A stretch of DNA of 33,599 nucleotides, from assembly GCA_022652985.1 (NCBI GenBank), contig JALCRY010000026.1, positions 1 to 33,599 of the forward strand, read 5' to 3'. Shown here piece after piece: positions 13,880 through 22,528 of the stretch. The stretch comes from Eubacteriaceae bacterium. Its GTDB lineage: Bacteria; Bacillota; Clostridia; Peptostreptococcales; Anaerovoracaceae. A model generated the notes under the pieces. That model saw only the letters and a program-made list of their open reading frames with translations, was not told the origin of the DNA and did no database searches. Both the position numbers and the translations under genes were made by a program. Within the stretch, counting starts at the first letter, position 1. Every line of letters begins with the position of its first letter.

Positions 13880-15388
13880 TTAATTGCTGCTTGATGAAGG
13901 TGCCGTTCCCAGTGTTTCGGTAAGGGTCAGTTTCTTGCCGTCGCGGTAGACGACGAACTTGACTTTGTCCCCCGGATCGTGCGACTGGATAGCCGCCTTG
14001 GCCGAGGCGAAATCGGTAATGGTCTTGCTCCCGATTTTCACGACTCTGTCGCCTTCTTCAAAGCCCGCGTTCTTGGCGTTGTCGCTGGTTACTTCCGCGA
14101 TGTAAACGCCCGGTTCGCTGTAGCCGTATTGTTCCGCTTCGCTGGTCGTCGTAGGGTTCACGTAACTCATTCCTGAGTAGGCGGTGCTCGATGAGCTCGA
14201 GCTTGAACTTGAATCTGACGAAACGTTTCCGCCGTTCTTGACTATTTTAGCTGCAACTTTTGCCGCCGTGTTTACCGGGATGGCGAACCCGAGGCCTTCG
14301 ACATCCGTGCCGGATGACTTCGCGACTACGATGCCCACAAGCTGACCGTGGCTGTTGAACAGTCCGCCGCCGGAATTGCCCGGATTGACAGACGCGTCGG
14401 TCTGGATAAGATTCATCGTATTATTGTCGAGGGTTATTTCTCTCTTCGTCGCGGAAATGATTCCTGCCGATACCGAGTCGCCGAGAGAACCGAGCGGGTT
14501 CCCGACTATTACTGCCATATCGCCTACGCTCAGCTCTTCGCTGTCGCCGTAAGTTACAGGAGTGAGTCCCGTCGCGTCGATTTTGATGACTGCGATATCA
14601 TTATCTTCGTCATATCCCACGACCTTGGCCGTGTATTTCTTGCTGCTGTCATTGGTGACTGTGATCTTGCTGGCGCCTTCAATGACGTGATAGTTGGTCA
14701 TGATATATCCGTTGCTCTTGATGATCACGCCGGAGCCTGCGCCCTCTGTGACGTACTGGCTCGCCCAGTTGTCGGTCGAAACGCTTTCAGTCGTGATCTC
14801 AACTACGGAACCCGTGACAGCCTTCGAAATCTGCGAGACCGTCATGCTGCTGCCCGTCGCGGTCTCCAGTGTGTAGCCGCTGGTCGAACCCGTTACCGAG
14901 CCGGTGCTTACGTAATTGTTGTAAGCCCATACGGTGCCCGCGCTCGCCGCGCCGGAAAATACCATACAGGCGAGAACGATGCAGGCGATCTTCTTTTTCG
15001 TCAGTTTGACTTCACCGCCGGATTTTTTCCGGCGCTTTTTATTCTGGTAATGCCTGTCGCCGAAGTCGCCTCCGCCGCCGTATCCTCCGAAGCCGCCGCT
15101 GTCTCCGCTCAGATTGTCCATGTTGTAATGCATGTACGAGTCCGGGTCGTAATTATTTTCGTAAGTGTTCGCTTTATATCCGTAATCGTTCTGCCCCGCG
15201 TTCTGTTCCGCGCGGCTGTGGTCGTTCTGTCCGGCACTGCCGTAAGTATTCTGATCCGCAGCATTTGTATGCGGTACGAATCCTGTGTCGTTCGCCGCGT
15301 TTGTTCCGGTGCTGCCTGCGTTTACCGATGCAGGATCGTAATCTGTACCGCGGTCCTGACCGTTGAAAATGTTGTTGTTATTATACAT
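13880..15388 (-). CDS. htrA: HtrA/DegP-type membrane-anchored serine protease with PDZ domain
   Basis: This 502-residue envelope protease degrades misfolded exported proteins. The start at 15388 is preceded by AAGGATGG at seven bases; the longer frame to 15463 is not needed. Residues 1-145 are a cytoplasmic Asn/Gly/Tyr-rich low-complexity head ending in a basic patch (KKRRKK). A single membrane helix follows at about 150-175. The trypsin-like domain shows His234 (NYHVIEGA), Asp264 (NDIAVIKID) and Ser339 (NPGNSGGGLF). A Ser-rich linker leads to a C-terminal PDZ domain (about 400-490). The disordered head is longer than in most HtrA proteins. It is divergent from hslO, another stress gene. Confidence 0.92.
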   Translation of the reverse strand: MYNNNNIFNGQDRGTDYDPASVNAGSTGTNAANDTGFVPHTNAADQNTYGSAGQNDHSRAEQNAGQNDYGYKANTYENNYDPDSYMHYNMDNLSGDSGGFGGYGGGGDFGDRHYQNKKRRKKSGGEVKLTKKKIACIVLACMVFSGAASAGTVWAYNNYVSTGSVTGSTSGYTLETATGSSMTVSQISKAVTGSVVEITTESVSTDNWASQYVTEGAGSGVIIKSNGYIMTNYHVIEGASKITVTNDSSKKYTAKVVGYDEDNDIAVIKIDATGLTPVTYGDSEELSVGDMAVIVGNPLGSLGDSVSAGIISATKREITLDNNTMNLIQTDASVNPGNSGGGLFNSHGQLVGIVVAKSSGTDVEGLGFAIPVNTAAKVAAKIVKNGGNVSSDSSSSSSSSSTAYSGMSYVNPTTTSEAEQYGYSEPGVYIAEVTSDNAKNAGFEEGDRVVKIGSKTITDFASAKAAIQSHDPGDKVKFVVYRDGKKLTLTETLGTAPSSSSN

Positions 15389-15480
15389 CACACATCCATC
15401 CTTTCTGTCTTCGATGTTGTGTCTATGATAAAATAAAAAATTGAAATTTAGCTTAAAAAACATTTTACATTATAACACGT

Positions 15481-15509
15481 TTGTGTATTGGCGAGATATC
15501 TGTTAATAT
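15481..15509 (+). promoter_or_regulatory. hslO promoter
   Basis: TTGTGT (15481-15486) and TAATAT (15504-15509) are 17 bases apart, 23 bases before the hslO ATG at 15533. Confidence 0.5.
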
Positions 15510-15532
15510 ATACGGTACGAAAGAGAAGAATT

Positions 15533-16462
15533 ATGAACAAAGTACTGATAGGAATGGACAGATCCGGATCATACCGGCTGTACCTTACAATAACGACCGA
15601 CATGGTCAGCGAAGCAATGGCACTGCATCACACCTCTCCGACCGCGACAGCGGCTCTCGGCAGAGTTCTCACGGGCGCGGGGCTGATGAGCCTCCAGCTC
15701 AAGGAACCGGAGGACAGGCTTACTGTGCAGTTCAGAGGAGACGGACCGGCGCGCAGCATTGTCGCCTGCGGCTGCGGAACGGGGCAGATCAAAGGCTATA
15801 TCGAAGACCCTGCGGCCGACCTTCCGCAGAGAGCGGACGGCAAGTTAGATGTCGGCGGACTCCTGGGAACGGGAGACCTCACGGTCATCAAAGACATAGG
15901 GCTCAAGGAACCTTACAGCGGCACGATTGCGCTGGTGTCAGGGGAGATCGCCGAAGACCTCACCGCGTATTACTACATTTCGGAGCAGCAGAACACATCG
16001 ATCGCACTCGGAGTGAAGGTATCGCGCGAAATGGAAGTCACGGCGGCTGGCGGCATGTTCATCCAGATGCTCCCTCAGGCGGAGGAGGGCGCGGTCGATG
16101 CGCTCGAGGCAGTCATGAAGGAGATGCATTCGGTCACGTCGGTGGTCGAGAAGGTGCAGCTCGGGTCGGCGGGCCTCACTGAAGAGGGGATGCTGACGAA
16201 AATGTGCGGTGAAATATTCGGCGGGATGCCGGAGGAGTACAGGCCTGAGACTCTCGAGTTCAGGGAGATCGAGCTGAAGTGCGACTGCTCCGGACCACGG
16301 ATCGAACGGGCGCTCATGGCGGTCGGCAGCGAAACGCTGAAGGAACTGATCGAAGAAGACGGAGAGGCGGAGCTCAGCTGCCGCTTCTGCGGAAAAAAGT
16401 ATCACTTCGACAAGGAGGAGCTTGAAAAGCTTCTGGCCGAAGCGCAGGATAAGGGGAAATAA
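15533..16462 (+). CDS. hslO: Redox-regulated chaperone Hsp33
   Basis: Hsp33 is a cytoplasmic holdase that becomes active when oxidation releases its zinc. The 309-residue protein has the N-terminal fold (GSYRLYLTITTDMVSEAMALHHTSPTA) and the C-terminal redox switch with four zinc ligands, Cys250-Asp-Cys252 and Cys283-X2-Cys286 (CDC and CRFC). The start at 15533 follows AAGAGAAG; the longer frame from 15488 overlaps the promoter. The next gene begins at the base after the stop, so the two are translated together. Its position next to htrA suits a stress role. Confidence 0.93.
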   Translation: MNKVLIGMDRSGSYRLYLTITTDMVSEAMALHHTSPTATAALGRVLTGAGLMSLQLKEPEDRLTVQFRGDGPARSIVACGCGTGQIKGYIEDPAADLPQRADGKLDVGGLLGTGDLTVIKDIGLKEPYSGTIALVSGEIAEDLTAYYYISEQQNTSIALGVKVSREMEVTAAGGMFIQMLPQAEEGAVDALEAVMKEMHSVTSVVEKVQLGSAGLTEEGMLTKMCGEIFGGMPEEYRPETLEFREIELKCDCSGPRIERALMAVGSETLKELIEEDGEAELSCRFCGKKYHFDKEELEKLLAEAQDKGK

Positions 16463-16894
16463 ATGAAAAACGTTACTCTGAAAATATCAGGTTACCATAT
16501 ATATGATGACAAAGAAGAAAACCAGCTCGAACTGATAACGGAAGGCAAGCTCTACACGCGCGGCAATTCGATATTTATAACTTATGATGAAAGCGAATTC
16601 TCGGGAATGGTGGGCTGCAAGACGCGTCTGCAGTTCGATGAGTACGGCGTCAAGATGACGAGGCGCGGGAGCTCGGTCGGCATCGACACCGAGATACACT
16701 TCGAGAAGGGCAAACGCTACAACGGATATTACGACACGGTCTACGGTCCGGTCGAGATGGAGGTCCTGACAAACGGCCTCACGAACAGCGTCACGCCCGA
16801 GGGCAACGGCGAAGTAGACATTGATTACAACATCAGCCTCAAGGGCCTCTCCGAAGGCCGCAGCAGACTGAATATAAAAGTCCATGAGGTATAG
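16463..16894 (+). CDS. DUF1934 / YwiB-like beta-barrel protein
   Basis: This 143-residue protein fits the DUF1934 family, a calycin-like small beta-barrel of unknown function in Firmicutes. Typical elements are the KISGYHIYDDKEENQLELITEGKLY opening, ITYDESEFSGMVGCKTRLQF, and the alternating hydrophobic strands to the end. The ATG directly follows the hslO stop (TAAATG), with AGGGGAAA as the ribosome site inside the hslO end. A small membrane protein gene follows 8 bases after its stop. No catalytic residues are evident. Confidence 0.75.
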   Translation: MKNVTLKISGYHIYDDKEENQLELITEGKLYTRGNSIFITYDESEFSGMVGCKTRLQFDEYGVKMTRRGSSVGIDTEIHFEKGKRYNGYYDTVYGPVEMEVLTNGLTNSVTPEGNGEVDIDYNISLKGLSEGRSRLNIKVHEV

Positions 16895-16902
16895 GAGGAA
16901 AC

Positions 16903-17001
16903 ATGAATATTAAACAGAAATGGGTCAGAGTCATGGCCATAGTGCTGGCAATAGCAGTTGCTTTTGCGTTTACGGTAATGGTCGCGGCCTGGATGTTTTA
17001 G
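16903..17001 (+). CDS. 32-residue single-pass membrane microprotein
   Basis: The frame starts at ATG 16903 with a near-ideal AGGAGG six bases upstream and ends with TAG at 16999-17001. The peptide has a basic start (MNIKQKWVRV) and one hydrophobic helix (MAIVLAIAVAFAFTVMVAAW). It resembles the short tail-less membrane proteins often found in Firmicute operons, but I cannot name a family. It lies between the DUF1934 gene (8 bases upstream) and the AEC permease gene (21 bases downstream), all on one strand, so co-transcription is expected. The strong ribosome site is the main reason to treat it as real. Confidence 0.6.
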   Translation: MNIKQKWVRVMAIVLAIAVAFAFTVMVAAWMF

Positions 17002-17022
17002 GAACCGGATCAGGGGATAGAG

Positions 17023-17967
17023 ATGTACGGACAATTCTTTGTGATGTTCGCAATGATCCTGACGGGATACATTCTGCGAAAGATCGGTCTGATAAAGGAA
17101 TCGATGAATGAGGGGCTGAATAATTTCATCCTCTTCTTTTCGTTCCCGTGTCTGGTCATCGAAAATGTCGGTACGCTCGAACTGAACAGCAGGATCATCG
17201 AGATGTTTATAGTAATGGCGCTGCTTTCTTTTGTCATTACTTTTGGCGGTACGCTTCTGTGCCGCGGATTCTGCGCGCTGCGAAAATATCCGAAGCGGGT
17301 GCGGACGATAACGGAGCTTTCGATGAATGCGCCCAACAGCGGATTCCTCGGATTCCCGATCGTGCTTGCTCTGTACGGACAGCACGGTCTTTTGCTTTTT
17401 ATTGCCTCATCGTTTGCTTTCAATATCTATATGTACGGGTATGCCGTGGCCTCATATCACAGATTCGACGAGAACAGAAAGAAGGAAAAAGGGGCCGCGG
17501 TCAAGATCGCCGCGAAAACCATGATCAACCCGAACATAATCGCACTGTTCATCGGGTTTGCGATATCATTACTGCACCTGACGATTCCCGCGCCTGCCGA
17601 AAGCTTCCTGAATTATATGGGCGGCGTCGCGACGCCGATGGCGATGGTCTATATCGGCTCGTCGCTCACGGGCACGAAGTTCACAGAGATGTTCAAGAAT
17701 CATATCATCTGGGAGTCGGCTCTGATGAAGCTCTTTGTCGTGCCGGCAGCTGCGCTGGCAGTCGTTTACTTCCTGCCGATCGACGTACTCGTAAAGGCGT
17801 GTCTGGTGCTGATGGTGGCTTTTCCTACCGCGGCGCTGGTGCCGATGCTGGCGGATATGGAGGGCAAGGAGAACGATATAGGCGTGCAGTCGCTGTTCTT
17901 TTCGACGGTGCTGTCGATGGGAACGCTGCTTTTCTGGATATTCGCGATTTCGCGATTATTGCATTAA
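17023..17967 (+). CDS. AEC (auxin efflux carrier) family permease
   Basis: This 314-residue membrane protein has about ten hydrophobic segments in two halves. The family marks are GYILRKIGLIKESMNEGLNNFILFFSFPCLV at the N-terminus and APNSGFLGFPIVLALYG in the middle. The second-half segment NYMGGVATPMAMVYIGSSL is also typical. Bacterial AEC members move malate, malonate or other organic acids; the substrate here is unknown. It ends the hslO-DUF1934-microprotein run. No clear hairpin terminator is seen between it and the hbd promoter 40 bases later. Confidence 0.85.
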   Translation: MYGQFFVMFAMILTGYILRKIGLIKESMNEGLNNFILFFSFPCLVIENVGTLELNSRIIEMFIVMALLSFVITFGGTLLCRGFCALRKYPKRVRTITELSMNAPNSGFLGFPIVLALYGQHGLLLFIASSFAFNIYMYGYAVASYHRFDENRKKEKGAAVKIAAKTMINPNIIALFIGFAISLLHLTIPAPAESFLNYMGGVATPMAMVYIGSSLTGTKFTEMFKNHIIWESALMKLFVVPAAALAVVYFLPIDVLVKACLVLMVAFPTAALVPMLADMEGKENDIGVQSLFFSTVLSMGTLLFWIFAISRLLH

Positions 17968-18004
17968 TAGATTGCAAAAGATTCGGGTAATATGTAAAAT
18001 AGGC

Positions 18005-18032
18005 TTGTTACCTATAAAATATATGTTATAAT
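18005..18032 (+). promoter_or_regulatory. hbd promoter
   Basis: TTGTTA (18005-18010) and a consensus TATAAT (18027-18032) have a 16-base spacer. Two near-identical words, AATAGGCTTGTTACCTA and AATAGGCTTACCTA, start at about 17998 and 18030 and flank the promoter core. Confidence 0.7.
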
Positions 18033-18045
18033 AGGCTTACCTAAG

Positions 18046-18063
18046 TAGTTAATTAATTAACAA
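18046..18063. promoter_or_regulatory. Candidate Rex (NADH sensor) operator upstream of hbd
   Basis: TAGTTAATTAATTAACAA differs by one base from the clostridial Rex consensus TTGTTAA-N4-TTAACAA. It lies just downstream of the -10 element, where a bound repressor would block transcription. Clostridial Rex is known to control butyryl-CoA synthesis genes, including hbd. Confidence 0.6.
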
Positions 18064-18109
18064 CAAGTTCATTTAAAGTTAAACGAGCTCGTAAAGGAGG
18101 AACACTCAA

Positions 18110-18958
18110 ATGAAAAAAATCGGCGTAATCGGCACAGGTACAATGGGCGCAGGCATTTGCCAGGTCATGGCAATGAAGGGCTATGACGTAGTTACAAGAT
18201 CAAGACATCAGACTTCAGTAGACGGCGGAATCGCAAAAGTTGAGAAGAATCTCACAAAACTGGTTTCCAAAGAGAAGATCACTGAAGATCAGAAAAATGA
18301 AGCTCTGGCAAGGATCTCCGGATCCACAGACCTCAGCATCGTTGCTGACTGCGATCTCATCATAGAAGCATCAACAGAAAACATGGCAGCAAAGCTGGCT
18401 CTTTTCCAGGAACTGAACGAGATCTGCAAGCCTGAGACGATCATTGCTACAAATACATCGTCGCTCTCGATCACAGAGATCGCACAGGCATCAGGCAGAG
18501 CTGACAAGATCATCGGCATGCACTTCTTCAATCCGGTTCCGGTAATGAAGCTCATCGAGATCATCGAAGGAATCAACACATCAGCTGAGACAAAGCAGGC
18601 TGTTATGGATCTGGCAAAAGATATCGAGAAGACTCCGGTAGAAGTATCAGAAGCTCCTGGATTCGTAGTAAACAGGATCCTCATCCCGATGATCAACGAA
18701 GCAGCATTCATCCTCAATGAGGGAATCGCTTCCGCAGAAGACATCGATACAGCTATGAAGCTCGGTGCTAACCACCCGATGGGCCCTCTGGCTCTCGGCG
18801 ACCTCATCGGACTCGACGTAGTAGTTGCAGTTATGGATGTACTCTACAACGAATTTGGTGACTCCAAGTACAGATGCTGCCCGCTCCTCAGAAAGATGGT
18901 AAGAGGCGGCAAGCTCGGAATGAAGTCAGGCGAAGGTTTCTTCAACTACAACAAATAG
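18110..18958 (+). CDS. hbd: 3-hydroxybutyryl-CoA dehydrogenase
   Basis: Hbd reduces acetoacetyl-CoA to 3-hydroxybutyryl-CoA with NAD(P)H in butyrate fermentation (or acts in reverse in oxidation). The 282-residue protein has the Rossmann loop [11 protein letters not shown] at residues 8-18. The catalytic His138 is in [16 protein letters not shown], and the C-terminal domain includes [15 protein letters not shown]. The ribosome site AAAGGAGG is strong and the codon choice differs from neighbours (more AT-ending, uniform codons), suggesting high expression. It stands alone, without the usual crt-bcd-etf partners, between its own promoter and a strong terminator. The candidate Rex site suggests induction when NADH is high. 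Confidence 0.95.
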   Translation: MKKIGVIGTGTMGAGICQVMAMKGYDVVTRSRHQTSVDGGIAKVEKNLTKLVSKEKITEDQKNEALARISGSTDLSIVADCDLIIEASTENMAAKLALFQELNEICKPETIIATNTSSLSITEIAQASGRADKIIGMHFFNPVPVMKLIEIIEGINTSAETKQAVMDLAKDIEKTPVEVSEAPGFVVNRILIPMINEAAFILNEGIASAEDIDTAMKLGANHPMGPLALGDLIGLDVVVAVMDVLYNEFGDSKYRCCPLLRKMVRGGKLGMKSGEGFFNYNK

Positions 18959-18997
18959 TCTGAAGCCTGAGACGACAATATAGAAAAGCGAAAAACG

Positions 18998-19029
18998 CGG
19001 CGGCCCGGTTCCGGGCCGCTGTTTTTTTG
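18998..19029 (+). terminator. Strong terminator after hbd
   Basis: GCGGCCCGG and CCGGGCCGC are followed by TGTTTTTTTG. A degraded repeat of the right arm (GGCCGCTGTGTTTTT) lies at about 19049-19064. Confidence 0.85.
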
Positions 19030-19099
19030 TGGCGGCGGAGTGATCCCAGGCCGCTGTGTTTTTGGGGGCACTTCACTGAGCAAAAATTCAGTCCCTGCA

Positions 19100-19121
19100 G
19101 CCCCTTGAATTGGGGCCTTTT
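19100..19121 (+). terminator. Second weak hairpin in the hbd-pckA gap
   Basis: GCCCC (19100-19104) and GGGGC (19112-19116) are followed by CTTTTG. The 329-bp gap otherwise holds the terminator at 18998 and the pckA promoter; no gene is seen. Confidence 0.4.
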
Positions 19122-19228
19122 GTGATAAAAACGTTCAGAAATTCCACCATTTTTGATATTTCCGTAATTTTTCCATTTTGCAGTCGCCGCCGTGCAGATA
19201 TTCGCATTCTTGTTGAAAAATCAATGTG

Positions 19229-19257
19229 TTGTCAGCGCTGGTTATAAGTGTTATATT
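19229..19257 (+). promoter_or_regulatory. pckA promoter
   Basis: TTGTCA (19229-19234) and TATATT (19252-19257) are 17 bases apart, about 30 bases before the coding start. Confidence 0.55.
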
Positions 19258-19287
19258 ATAGAGTAACTGAACTGAAGGAGGTTCGAT

Positions 19288-20877
19288 GTGAAAAGTTATG
19301 GAATTGAAAAGTTGGGAATAATCAACCCGGCGGCGGTTCACAGAAATCTGGCTCCGGCAAAACTCGTTGAGGCAGCTTTGCAGCGTGGGGAAGGTGAACT
19401 GAGCGACACAGGCGCACTCGTTGTTACTACTGGAAAATACACGGGAAGGTCGCCTGATGACAAATTTATTGTTGATACCGAGGGCATACACGACGATATC
19501 GACTGGGGCAAGGTCAATCGCCCTATTTCAAGAGAAGTATTCAATCAGATCAGAGACAAAGTTGCTGACTATTTCAACGGAAAAGAAGTATTCCTTTTCG
19601 ACGGATTTGTAGGCGCTGATCCGGAGTGCACGAGGAAGTTCAGGATCGTAAATGAACTTGCGTGCCAGAACCTGTTTATCAGGAATCTGCTCATTCGCCC
19701 GACGGCGGAAGAACTCGAGACTCTGAATGATTTCGATTTCACGGTACTGTGCGCTCCGGGATGCAAAGTGGATCCTGAGGAATTCGGCGTACACAGCGAA
19801 GCAGCCATCGTCATCGATTATGAAGCAAGGATGGTCGTCATCGCCGGTTCCGCATATGCGGGAGAAATCAAGAAGAGCGTTTTCTCGGTCATGAATTATC
19901 TTATGCCAAAAGAAGAAAACGTCCTGCCGATGCATTGCTCGGCGAACATGGATCCTGAAACGAAAGACAGCGCGGTCTTCTTCGGACTGTCGGGAACAGG
20001 CAAGACGACGCTTTCAGCAGATCCGGCCCGTATTCTTATCGGCGACGATGAGCACGGCTGGACCGATCACGGCATTTTCAACTTCGAAGGCGGATGCTAC
20101 GCTAAGTGCATCGACCTCGATCCGGAAGGCGAGCCGGAGATCTACGGTGCGATCAAATTCGGCAGTGAAGTGGAAAATGTAATACTCGATCCTGAAACAA
20201 GGAAACCGGATTATGCAGACAGAAGCATTACTGAGAACACAAGAGTGGGATATCCTATCGACTATATTCCGAATGCGGCAATACCGGGAGTCGGCGGCGT
20301 GCCTAAGGTCGTCATCTTCCTGACAGCCGACGCGTTCGGCGTGCTTCCTCCGATCAGCAGACTCGGAGCGGATGCGGCAATGTACCATTTCGTTACTGGC
20401 TTTACAGCAAAAGTCGCGGGAACGGAAAGAGGCATTACTGAGCCGGTACCGACATTCTCGACATTGTTCGGACAGCCGTTCATGCCGCTCGACCCGTCGG
20501 TCTATGCGAACATGCTCGGAGACAGAATTGAAAAATACAACACCAAAGTATATCTCGTAAACACAGGATGGTCCGGCGGTCCGTACGGAGTCGGCAGCAG
20601 AATGAAGCTCAGATATACAAGAGCGATGATCACAGCTGCGCTCAACGGAGAGCTCGACAGTGTTGAATACAAGCACGACGAAGTATTCAACGTTGACGTT
20701 CCGCAGAGCTGCACGAATGTTCCGGCCGAACTCATGAATCCGCGCGATACATGGGAAGACAAGGCGGCATACGATGCCCAGGCGAACAAACTTGCCAAGA
20801 TGTTCGCGGACAACTTCGAGGCGAAATACCCGAACATGCCGAAGAACATAGTGGCAGCAGGTCCGCAGCCTAAATAA
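19288..20877 (+). CDS. pckA: Phosphoenolpyruvate carboxykinase (ATP)
   Basis: PckA interconverts oxaloacetate plus ATP with PEP, CO2 and ADP; in fermenters it can also fix CO2. The 529-residue length is normal. Motifs seen are LSDTGALVVTTGKYTGRSPDDKFIVD, the kinase loop GLSGTGKTTLS (Walker A), the metal-binding IGDDEHGW, and the C-terminal NTGWSGGPYGVGSRMKL. I place the start at GTG 19288, six bases after AAGGAGG. No in-frame ATG lies near, and an overlapping ATG at 19286 reads straight into TGA (ATGTGA). The gene is flanked by its own promoter and a bidirectional terminator, so it is monocistronic. Confidence 0.95.
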   Translation: MKSYGIEKLGIINPAAVHRNLAPAKLVEAALQRGEGELSDTGALVVTTGKYTGRSPDDKFIVDTEGIHDDIDWGKVNRPISREVFNQIRDKVADYFNGKEVFLFDGFVGADPECTRKFRIVNELACQNLFIRNLLIRPTAEELETLNDFDFTVLCAPGCKVDPEEFGVHSEAAIVIDYEARMVVIAGSAYAGEIKKSVFSVMNYLMPKEENVLPMHCSANMDPETKDSAVFFGLSGTGKTTLSADPARILIGDDEHGWTDHGIFNFEGGCYAKCIDLDPEGEPEIYGAIKFGSEVENVILDPETRKPDYADRSITENTRVGYPIDYIPNAAIPGVGGVPKVVIFLTADAFGVLPPISRLGADAAMYHFVTGFTAKVAGTERGITEPVPTFSTLFGQPFMPLDPSVYANMLGDRIEKYNTKVYLVNTGWSGGPYGVGSRMKLRYTRAMITAALNGELDSVEYKHDEVFNVDVPQSCTNVPAELMNPRDTWEDKAAYDAQANKLAKMFADNFEAKYPNMPKNIVAAGPQPK

Positions 20878-20904
20878 CCGCAGATAATTTCATATTGGAA
20901 ATAA

Positions 20905-20940
20905 AAATAAGAACCTGCCGCAGTGGCAGGTTCTTGTTTA
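20905..20940. terminator. Bidirectional terminator between pckA and fprA
   Basis: AAGAACCTGCC (20909-20919) and GGCAGGTTCTT (20925-20935) form a perfect 11-bp stem, with AT-rich tracts on both sides. Confidence 0.85.
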
Positions 20941-20965
20941 TTATCGGAAAACCGCGCGCCGGCGA

Positions 20966-22174
20966 TCAGCCCTTTATGTCGCTGATGACCGCGTCGACGA
21001 CTGCGTCGAGCTGCTCCGCGTCGTCCGCGTCTGCGGCGGATGTGATGTGCGCCTGCGGATCGAGCAGTTTTGATTTCTTGAGCTCTTCGGTGCAGAAGCT
21101 CTTCAGGAGGTCTCCGGCCCTCGGCGCCCAGGTGCCGTTGTAGATGACCGCAAACGTTCTGTTCTGCAGAGCGAGCATTTTCATATCCGTCAGATAGCTG
21201 TGCATAGGCGGATAAATTTCAAAGTTATAAGTAACGCATGCGAGCACGATGTGGCTCACACGGAACGACTCCGCGATCAGCGTCGAAATATGCGTACTCG
21301 AGACATCGTACATTACTACATCCGTCACGCCTTTTTCGGCCAGCTGCTGCGCGACATACTGCGCCGCACTCTCGGTGCCGCCGTACATCGAACCGTAAAC
21401 GATCATTACTGCACCGTCGTCCTCCGGCGTGTACGTGCTCCACTTCTGATATTTGTCGATGAAGTAGGAGAGGTCTTTTCTCCAGACCGGACCGTGAAGA
21501 GGCGCGATCATTTTGATGTCGAGGCCCGCAGCTTTCTTGAGCAGCGCCTGTGTCTGCGCGCCGTATTTGCCTACAATATTGCAGTAATATCTTCTGGCGT
21601 CGTCGAGTTCGGTACGTGCAAAGTCCATCTCGTCCGCGAAAAGTCTTCCGCCGAGTGCTCCGAATGTCCCGAATGCGTCAGCTGAGAAAAGGACGCCGTT
21701 CGATGTGTCGAACGAAACCATTGCTTCCGGCCAGTGGACCATCGGCGCTCCCACGAATGCGAACTCGTGCCTGCCGAAAGACTGCTTGTCGCCTTCCTTG
21801 ACCGTTATCGCCCGGCTGTCCTCGCCGAGACCGAACTGCTTCATGAAAGTGAACGCCTTCGCTGTGCTGATTATCTTAACATCCGGCCAGCGGAGAACGA
21901 CTTCGTTGATCGTTGCGGCGTGGTCCGGTTCGACGTGATTTATCACGAGGTAATCGAGAGGCCTGCCCGCGAGGACGTGCTCAACGTTTTCGATGAACTG
22001 ACGGCCGATCGCCCAGTCGCACGTGTCCACAAGAACAGTCTTTTCATCCAGAAGAAGGTACGAGTTATATGATACGCCGCGCGGGATCGGATGGATGTTC
22101 TCGAATAATGCGAGCCTCCTGTCGTCGCCGCCGACGTAGTACAGATCATCTGTTACTTTTCTGACACAATACAT
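20966..22174 (-). CDS. fprA: FprA-type flavodiiron protein (A-type flavoprotein)
   Basis: This 402-residue cytoplasmic enzyme reduces O2 to water or NO to N2O and protects anaerobes. The N-terminal metallo-beta-lactamase-like domain carries the diiron ligands His80-X-Glu82-X-Asp84-His85 (NHVEPDHAA), His147 (MVHWPE), Asp166 (FSADAFG) and His227 (PLHGPVW). From about residue 255 a flavodoxin domain follows, with the FMN loop VYGSMYGGTES. It lacks C-terminal rubredoxin or reductase extensions, so it is class A. TAAGGAGG sits before the ATG. It is transcribed leftward from the 1-kb noncoding region and ends at the terminator shared with pckA. Confidence 0.94.
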   Translation of the reverse strand: MYCVRKVTDDLYYVGGDDRRLALFENIHPIPRGVSYNSYLLLDEKTVLVDTCDWAIGRQFIENVEHVLAGRPLDYLVINHVEPDHAATINEVVLRWPDVKIISTAKAFTFMKQFGLGEDSRAITVKEGDKQSFGRHEFAFVGAPMVHWPEAMVSFDTSNGVLFSADAFGTFGALGGRLFADEMDFARTELDDARRYYCNIVGKYGAQTQALLKKAAGLDIKMIAPLHGPVWRKDLSYFIDKYQKWSTYTPEDDGAVMIVYGSMYGGTESAAQYVAQQLAEKGVTDVVMYDVSSTHISTLIAESFRVSHIVLACVTYNFEIYPPMHSYLTDMKMLALQNRTFAVIYNGTWAPRAGDLLKSFCTEELKKSKLLDPQAHITSAADADDAEQLDAVVDAVISDIKG

Positions 22175-22294
22175 TTATTTCCTCCTTAATACTCATGTTT
22201 TTTTCTTTACAACATATATATTGCCCTCTTCGGGGCAGGATTGCAAGAAAAATAACAGCCGGCGCGCATTAGATGTTCTGTTTAGCGTGAGGCT

Positions 22295-22417
22295 GTTGAG
22301 TGTGAGGGTCGTTGAGCACGAGGCGTTGAAGTTGAGCACGAGGCCGCTGAGCATGGGGTCGTTGAGGTTGAGCACGGGCCCGTTGAGGTTGAGCATGAGG
22401 TCGCTGTGCATGGGGTC
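22295..22417. repeat. Degenerate GTTGAGCA(C/T)GAGG repeats upstream of fprA
   Basis: Imperfect units of two types alternate: about 21 bases (GTTGAGGTTGAGCACGGGCC-like, starting near 22325, 22361, 22382) and 15 bases (GCTGAGCATGGGGTC-like, near 22346 and 22403). Leftward the repeats read as Leu-Asn-rich peptides, but no ribosome site or family supports a gene. They occupy part of the 1,029-bp stretch between fprA and rho that has no gene. Confidence 0.55.
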
Positions 22418-22528
22418 GATTACTGCGTCGCGCCGGGCATTGCTGGATGCGAAGGAAGGAAAATCGAGCACGACAACTGTGAGCGGACATGGCGGCTGTC
22501 ATAGGTATTGCTGGCGGTCGCTTTGCGA

